From Frondihabitans sp. PhB188 (GTDB taxonomy: Bacteria; Actinomycetota; Actinomycetes; Actinomycetales; Microbacteriaceae), in assembly GCF_003752365.1 (NCBI RefSeq), contig NZ_RJUO01000004.1, positions 36,348 to 100,347 on the forward strand: DNA of 64,000 bases. The letters run 5' to 3'. The first letter of the stretch is position 1. The number at the start of each line of letters is the position of its first letter. The notes under the pieces are model-generated. The model was not told where the DNA came from, did no database searches, and saw only the letters and a list, made by a program, of their open reading frames with translations. Shown here one piece after another: positions 61,283 to 64,000 of this stretch. Made by a program: the position numbers and the translations under genes.

Positions 61283-62587
61283 ATGACCAACCAGGGCACC
61301 AACCTCGATCCGTGGTACGACAGCTACGCAGACCGCACGGCAGGCCTCAGCGCCTCCGAGGTGCGAGCCCTGTTCGCCGTCGCCTCGCGCCCCGAGGTCG
61401 TGTCTCTGGCCGGCGGGATGCCGTACGTGTCGGCGCTGCCGAAGGAGATGGTGCTCGGGTCCATCGAGAAGGTCATGCACGCCAACGGCCCGATGGCGCT
61501 GCAGTACGGCTCGGGGCAGGGCACACCGGCGATCCGAGAGCACATCATGCAGATCATGGCGCTCGAGGGCATCCGGGGGAGCGCCGACAACGTCGTCGTG
61601 ACGACCGGCTCGCAGCAGGCGCTCGACCTCGTGACGCGCCTGTTCATCAACCCCGGCGACGTCGTGCTCGCCGAGTCGCCCAGCTACGTCGGCGCGCTCG
61701 GGGTGTTCCGTGCGTATCAGGCCGACGTGGTGCACGTCGCGATGGACGACGAGGGCCTCGTGCCGGAGTCGCTGCGAGAGACCATCGTCGCTCTCGAGGC
61801 CGCCGGTCGCCCGATCAAGTTCCTGTATACGATTCCGAACTTCCACAACCCCGCCGGGGTCACGCTGACCTGGGCGCGTCGCCTCGAGATCCTCGACATC
61901 TGCCGATCGCACGGGATCCTCGTGCTCGAGGACAACCCGTACGGCCTCCTCTACTTCGATCAGCCGGCACCGCAGGCGATGCGCTCGGTCGACGACGAGG
62001 GCGTCATCTACCTGGGCTCGTTCTCGAAGACGCTCGCCCCGGGCTTCCGAGTCGGATGGGCTTTGGCACCCCACGCCATCCGAGAGAAGCTCATCCTCGC
62101 CAACGAGAGCGCGACTCTCGCGCCGAACTCGTTCGGCCAGTACGTCATCACCGAGTACCTCGACCAGACCGACTGGAAGGGGCAGATCGATACCTTCCGC
62201 GGAATCTACTCCGAGCGACGCGATGCGATGCTGTCGGCGCTGGGGGAGTACCTGCCCTCGCTGACGTGGACGAGACCCGATGGCGGCTTCTTCGTCTGGG
62301 TCACGCTGCCCGACGAGCTGGACTCGAAAGCGATGCTGCCGCGCGCGGTGAAGGAGCTCGTCGCGTACACGCCCGGCACAGCGTTCTTCTCGGACGGCCA
62401 GGGTCGGTCGAACATCCGGCTGTCGTTCTGCTACCCCACGCCGGAGTCGATCCGGCTCGGAGTGAGCCGACTCGCGACCGTCATCAACGGCGAGATCGAC
62501 CTTCTGCGCACTTTCGGCGGTGCGAGCATGATGCAGTCGATCCCGACTCGATCCGGCGTGGGAAACCCGCCTCCGAACATTCTCTGA
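61283..62587 (+). CDS. PLP-dependent aminotransferase (class I/II, LysN/MocR-like)
   Basis: 434 residues from ATG 61283. Fold-type I features are visible: SLAGGMPYVSALP, the NVVVTTGSQQALDLVTRLF helix, TIPNFHNPAGVTL, and the PLP lysine in YLGSFSKTLAPGFRVGW. The C-terminal RSNIRLSFCY carries the substrate-carboxylate Arg. Relatives act on 2-aminoadipate or aromatic and branched amino acids. There is no N-terminal GntR domain, so it is an enzyme rather than a MocR regulator. TATTCT (61245) may be its -10. Confidence 0.9.
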   Translation: MTNQGTNLDPWYDSYADRTAGLSASEVRALFAVASRPEVVSLAGGMPYVSALPKEMVLGSIEKVMHANGPMALQYGSGQGTPAIREHIMQIMALEGIRGSADNVVVTTGSQQALDLVTRLFINPGDVVLAESPSYVGALGVFRAYQADVVHVAMDDEGLVPESLRETIVALEAAGRPIKFLYTIPNFHNPAGVTLTWARRLEILDICRSHGILVLEDNPYGLLYFDQPAPQAMRSVDDEGVIYLGSFSKTLAPGFRVGWALAPHAIREKLILANESATLAPNSFGQYVITEYLDQTDWKGQIDTFRGIYSERRDAMLSALGEYLPSLTWTRPDGGFFVWVTLPDELDSKAMLPRAVKELVAYTPGTAFFSDGQGRSNIRLSFCYPTPESIRLGVSRLATVINGEIDLLRTFGGASMMQSIPTRSGVGNPPPNIL

Positions 62588-62653
62588 ACCACCCTCTGAT
62601 CTGCACTTCTTCCCCGCACGAAGGCTCAGAACCGAAATGAAGGCACTCTTTAC

Positions 62654-63628
62654 ATGACCACGCCCCTCATTCCCGCCTCGATTCGCACAGTGACCGTCCT
62701 CGCGGGCGGAATCAGCCACGAACGCGACGTCTCGCTCCGATCGGGTCGACGCGTCGCCGACAGCCTCATCGCCCACGGCGTGAAGGTCGAGCTGCGCGAC
62801 CCCGACGCGTCGCTTCTCGGACACCTTCAGACGACTCGGCCCGACGTCGTGTGGCCGGCGCTGCACGGAGCGAGCGGTGAAGACGGCGCCCTGCGCGGAC
62901 TCCTCGAGGCGGTCGACATTCCCTTCGTCGGGTCACGCGCGACAGCCGCGCGACTCGCATGGGACAAGCCGACGGCCAAGGCGCTCGTCGCTCGGGCCGG
63001 GGTCCGAACGCCACGGAGCATCACCCTGTCGCACGACTCGTTCCGTGAGCTCGGCGCGGCGAGCGTGCTCGAAGCGATCGGCGAGGAGCACCCCGTCCCT
63101 GTCGTCGTGAAGCCCGCCCGCGGTGGTTCCGCGCAGGGTGTCACGGTTGTCGACGACGTGGCCGGCCTGCCCCGCGCCATGGTGGACGCCTACACCTACT
63201 GCGAAGACGTCATCATCGAGCAGAAGATCGTCGGAACCGAGATCGCCGTCGGGGTTCTGGACACCGGCGACGGCCCAGTGGCCCTGCCTGCCGTCGAGAT
63301 CGTTCCGCGTTCGGGATTGTACGGATTCGAAGCGCGCTACAACGCGGGGGAGACCCGGTTCTTTACGCCCGCACGTCTCTCGGAGGAGGTCGCCGCGGCG
63401 GCCGCCGTCGCTGCTGTGGCGGCGCACGAGGCGCTCGGCCTGCGTCACCTGTCACGCGTCGACCTCATTGTCGACGCGGCCGGAACCCCGTGGTTCCTCG
63501 AGGTCAACGTGCTGCCCGGGCTGACAGAGACGTCGCTCGTGCCGCTGGCGCTCGAGGCCGCCGGGTACGACCTGGGCTGGGTCTACGCGGAGCTGGCGCA
63601 GAAGGCGATCGCTGACCACAGGGCGTGA
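62654..63628 (+). CDS. D-alanine-D-alanine ligase family ATP-grasp enzyme
   Basis: 324 residues from ATG 62654. The N-terminal domain begins TVLAGGISHERDVSLRSGRR, like Ddl. ATP-grasp residues lie in VPVVVKPARGGSAQGV, and the metal site in LEVNVLPGLTETSLVPLA. It is shorter than typical Ddl (~350-370), as seen in the near-origin paralogues of this group. Ddl joins two D-Ala for peptidoglycan. Its position after core near-origin genes fits a wall-related task, but it may be a second, specialised copy. Confidence 0.85.
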   Translation: MTTPLIPASIRTVTVLAGGISHERDVSLRSGRRVADSLIAHGVKVELRDPDASLLGHLQTTRPDVVWPALHGASGEDGALRGLLEAVDIPFVGSRATAARLAWDKPTAKALVARAGVRTPRSITLSHDSFRELGAASVLEAIGEEHPVPVVVKPARGGSAQGVTVVDDVAGLPRAMVDAYTYCEDVIIEQKIVGTEIAVGVLDTGDGPVALPAVEIVPRSGLYGFEARYNAGETRFFTPARLSEEVAAAAAVAAVAAHEALGLRHLSRVDLIVDAAGTPWFLEVNVLPGLTETSLVPLALEAAGYDLGWVYAELAQKAIADHRA

Positions 63629-64000
63629 GGCGCGGGCGCGCGATTGCTCTGAGATTGGCAAGGATGTGCGGGGTAGACGTCCTTGTGGCGTGTGCCATTC
63701 GCGGCGGCGATCCTTGTGGCACGCGCACTCGATGGCGCTCTTCCTCGTGAGCGTGCGCGGCGTCCTTTTCGAGGGATCGCGTTGGCTGGCGCCACTCGTT
63801 GGGCTTCGCAAGGATGTGCGAGGTCGGCGTCCTTGTAGGCGGCGCACTCTCCACCGCACTTCCTTGGGGGCCGTGCGCCTAGAGCCTCGTCTCCTCGTGA
63901 GCGTGCACTCCGTCCTTACCTAAGGATCGCGCTGGCCCGCGCTGCGACTGGCGCCTCGCAAGGACACGCGAGGTCGGCGTCCTTGTAGGCGGCGCACTCC
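63629..64000. repeat. Non-coding tandem repeat with 150-bp period
   Basis: Copies begin with GCAAGGA at 63658, 63808 and 63958, exactly 150 bp apart; the third is cut by the window end. Each copy starts with a GCAAGGA...TCCTTG dyad. Copies 2 and 3 share AGGTCGGCGTCCTTGTAGGC and the following GGCGCACTC. CTCCTCGTGAGCGTGC-type blocks recur within copies 1 and 2. No credible frame crosses the region. Confidence 0.75.

Noticed and set aside
1..64000. tRNA, rRNA or CRISPR array
   Set aside because: None was recognised by eye on either strand; a tRNAscan-type search would settle it for tRNAs.

Overview
The window is high-GC chromosomal DNA of an actinobacterium, most likely a member of Microbacteriaceae. 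The basis is GC-rich coding, frequent GTG starts, GTGA/ATGA coupled genes, and the near-origin gene order dnaB-rplI-rpsR-ssb-rpsF-pcnA-DUF6049-murJ-trxB-trxA. The family assignment is inference; no 16S rRNA is present and no search was run.

Region 1 (1-20.7 kb) is envelope and general accessory content. It holds the tail of a signalling locus, an MFS exporter, an ABC1/UbiB-like kinase with a PadR regulator, a photolyase-type flavoprotein, an ABC exporter and a luciferase-like monooxygenase. A secreted GH3 glucosidase follows with a TetR regulator that carries a palindrome over its own start. Next come two secreted low-complexity proteins, one with eight chaplin-like repeats and a LAYTG sorting signal, then two coupled Tat-exported six-hairpin-like paralogues. 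The region ends with an orphan GAD-like/DUF1851 immunity-type gene coupled to a small membrane protein.

Region 2 (about 20.8-50.3 kb) is a mosaic genomic island of visibly lower GC. The 13-base sequence TTGTCCGGTTTCC occurs at both edges, and a catalytically degenerate tyrosine-recombinase gene lies at the right edge, beside the 3' end of dnaB. Its contents are an intact IS3-type element (3-bp target duplication AGG) nested in an older IS remnant, an HNH nuclease, and a PIN-like/XRE-ImmA pair. Further right are a SUKH-like membrane protein, a DUF5677 gene broken by an in-frame stop, and a Tn7-like core (tnsA-tnsB-tnsC-tniQ). After that come a Gabija system (gajA-gajB), an AbiEi-like/metallophosphoesterase pair with a decayed second copy, and a truncated aldo/keto reductase. 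The last cargo genes are a KAP P-loop to ApeA/HEPN-like fusion gene and a coupled three-gene ABC-3C-like cassette (nuclease-like, small middle component, Rad50-like ATPase). This is a defence island; the three-gene cassette, the KAP-HEPN fusion and the phosphoesterase module are its least characterised parts.

Region 3 (50.35-64 kb) is conserved near-origin core: dnaB with a cluster of DnaA-box-like 9-mers upstream, the ribosomal protein/ssb operon, pcnA, DUF6049-murJ, trxB-trxA with a clear terminator, a PLP aminotransferase and a Ddl-type ATP-grasp ligase. The window ends in a non-coding repeat with an exact 150-bp period. No tRNA, rRNA or CRISPR array was seen.
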